Positions 63,257 to 63,296 of a stretch of DNA of 63,296 bases are shown piece after piece. Location: IMG/VR virus record IMGVR_UViG_3300001242_000003, positions 1 through 63,296 of that record; one strand, given 5' to 3'. The notes beneath the pieces were generated by a model. That model saw only the letters and a list, made by a program, of their open reading frames with translations, was not told the origin of the DNA and did not search any database. A program made the translations under genes and the position numbers. Source of the stretch: a virus. The stretch's first letter is position 1. Each line of letters begins with the position of its first letter.

Positions 63257-63296
63257 ATGAGTTTCTTTATGCTCCGGTAATAGCTGGAGTTTGGAA

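Larger units (their letters stand above)
61396..63296. repeat. Terminal direct repeat, right copy (identical to 1-1901)
   Basis: Right-end copy of the 1901-base overlap. It ends inside the tail chaperone extension, so the chaperone frameshift product is incomplete here. Confidence 0.95.

Noticed and set aside
1-63296. tRNA genes, CRISPR arrays, insertion sequences with transposase, integrase or lysogeny repressor
   Set aside because: None was recognised by reading the translations and repeats; small tRNA-like folds could still be missed without a covariance search.

Overview
This window is one complete tailed-phage genome with a contractile tail (myovirus). It is written as a linear sequence with overlapping ends: bases 1-1901 are repeated exactly at 61396-63296, so the unit genome is 61,395 bp and the molecule is circular or circularly permuted. 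Essentially every gene reads on the + strand. The DNA is AT-rich, ribosome binding sites are strong AGGAGG/AGGTG types, TTG and GTG starts are common, and the promoters are of the sigma-A kind. An anaerobic ribonucleotide reductase activase and a UviB-type holin are present. Together these point to a low-GC, anaerobic, Bacillota-type host (for example a gut Clostridium or Negativicutes relative). The exact host cannot be read from the sequence. No integrase, lysogeny repressor, tRNA or CRISPR array was recognised, so a lytic lifestyle is likely.

Layout. 1-13.0 kb: tail assembly chaperone with a -1 frameshift, short tape measure, baseplate (Dit-like, plug, lysin hub, spike, gp25-like, J-like, DUF2612), a beta-helix spike and fibres. 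13.0-14.1 kb: lysis (UviB-like holin, amidase, small membrane protein). 14.1-17.4 kb: a small RHH-like regulator followed by a conjugation-like module of two small membrane proteins and a VirD4/TraG-HerA-type ATPase. 17.5-32.2 kb: primase, single-strand binding protein, MazG-like pyrophosphatase, carbamoyltransferase, TS-family/kinase fusion, DNA polymerase III alpha, RecA, dCMP deaminase, Cas4/RecB-like nuclease, RuvC-like resolvase. 32.5-45.9 kb: accessory and nucleotide genes (MoxR AAA+ with a partner, ThyA, DUF3310, RNase H, MT-A70 methyltransferase, NrdG, HD hydrolase) plus the terminase small subunit. 46.0-61.3 kb: large terminase, portal, head genes, neck, sheath and tube. Two receptor-binding cassettes interrupt the otherwise standard head and tail order.

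Most interesting system: 20163-23820 is a compact cluster of a MazG-like NTP pyrophosphatase, a NodU/TobZ-type carbamoyltransferase and a thymidylate-synthase-family enzyme fused to a P-loop nucleotide kinase, directly followed by the phage polymerase. In the fusion the residue that discriminates dUMP from dCMP is Asp (D182), as in dCMP hydroxymethylases. A second, true ThyA at 36758 keeps Asn (N188). I infer that dCTP is depleted, dCMP is hydroxymethylated and phosphorylated, and a carbamoyl group is added, giving 5-carbamoyloxymethylcytosine-type DNA. The MT-A70 adenine methyltransferase would add a second modification.

Regulation: eleven near-identical promoters (TATTTACA, exactly 17 bp, TATAAT or TATTAT) are spread over the genome, several overlapped by inverted repeats, and many operons end in clear intrinsic terminators. 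Several genes appear to start at AUA or AUU codons placed correctly after strong ribosome binding sites.
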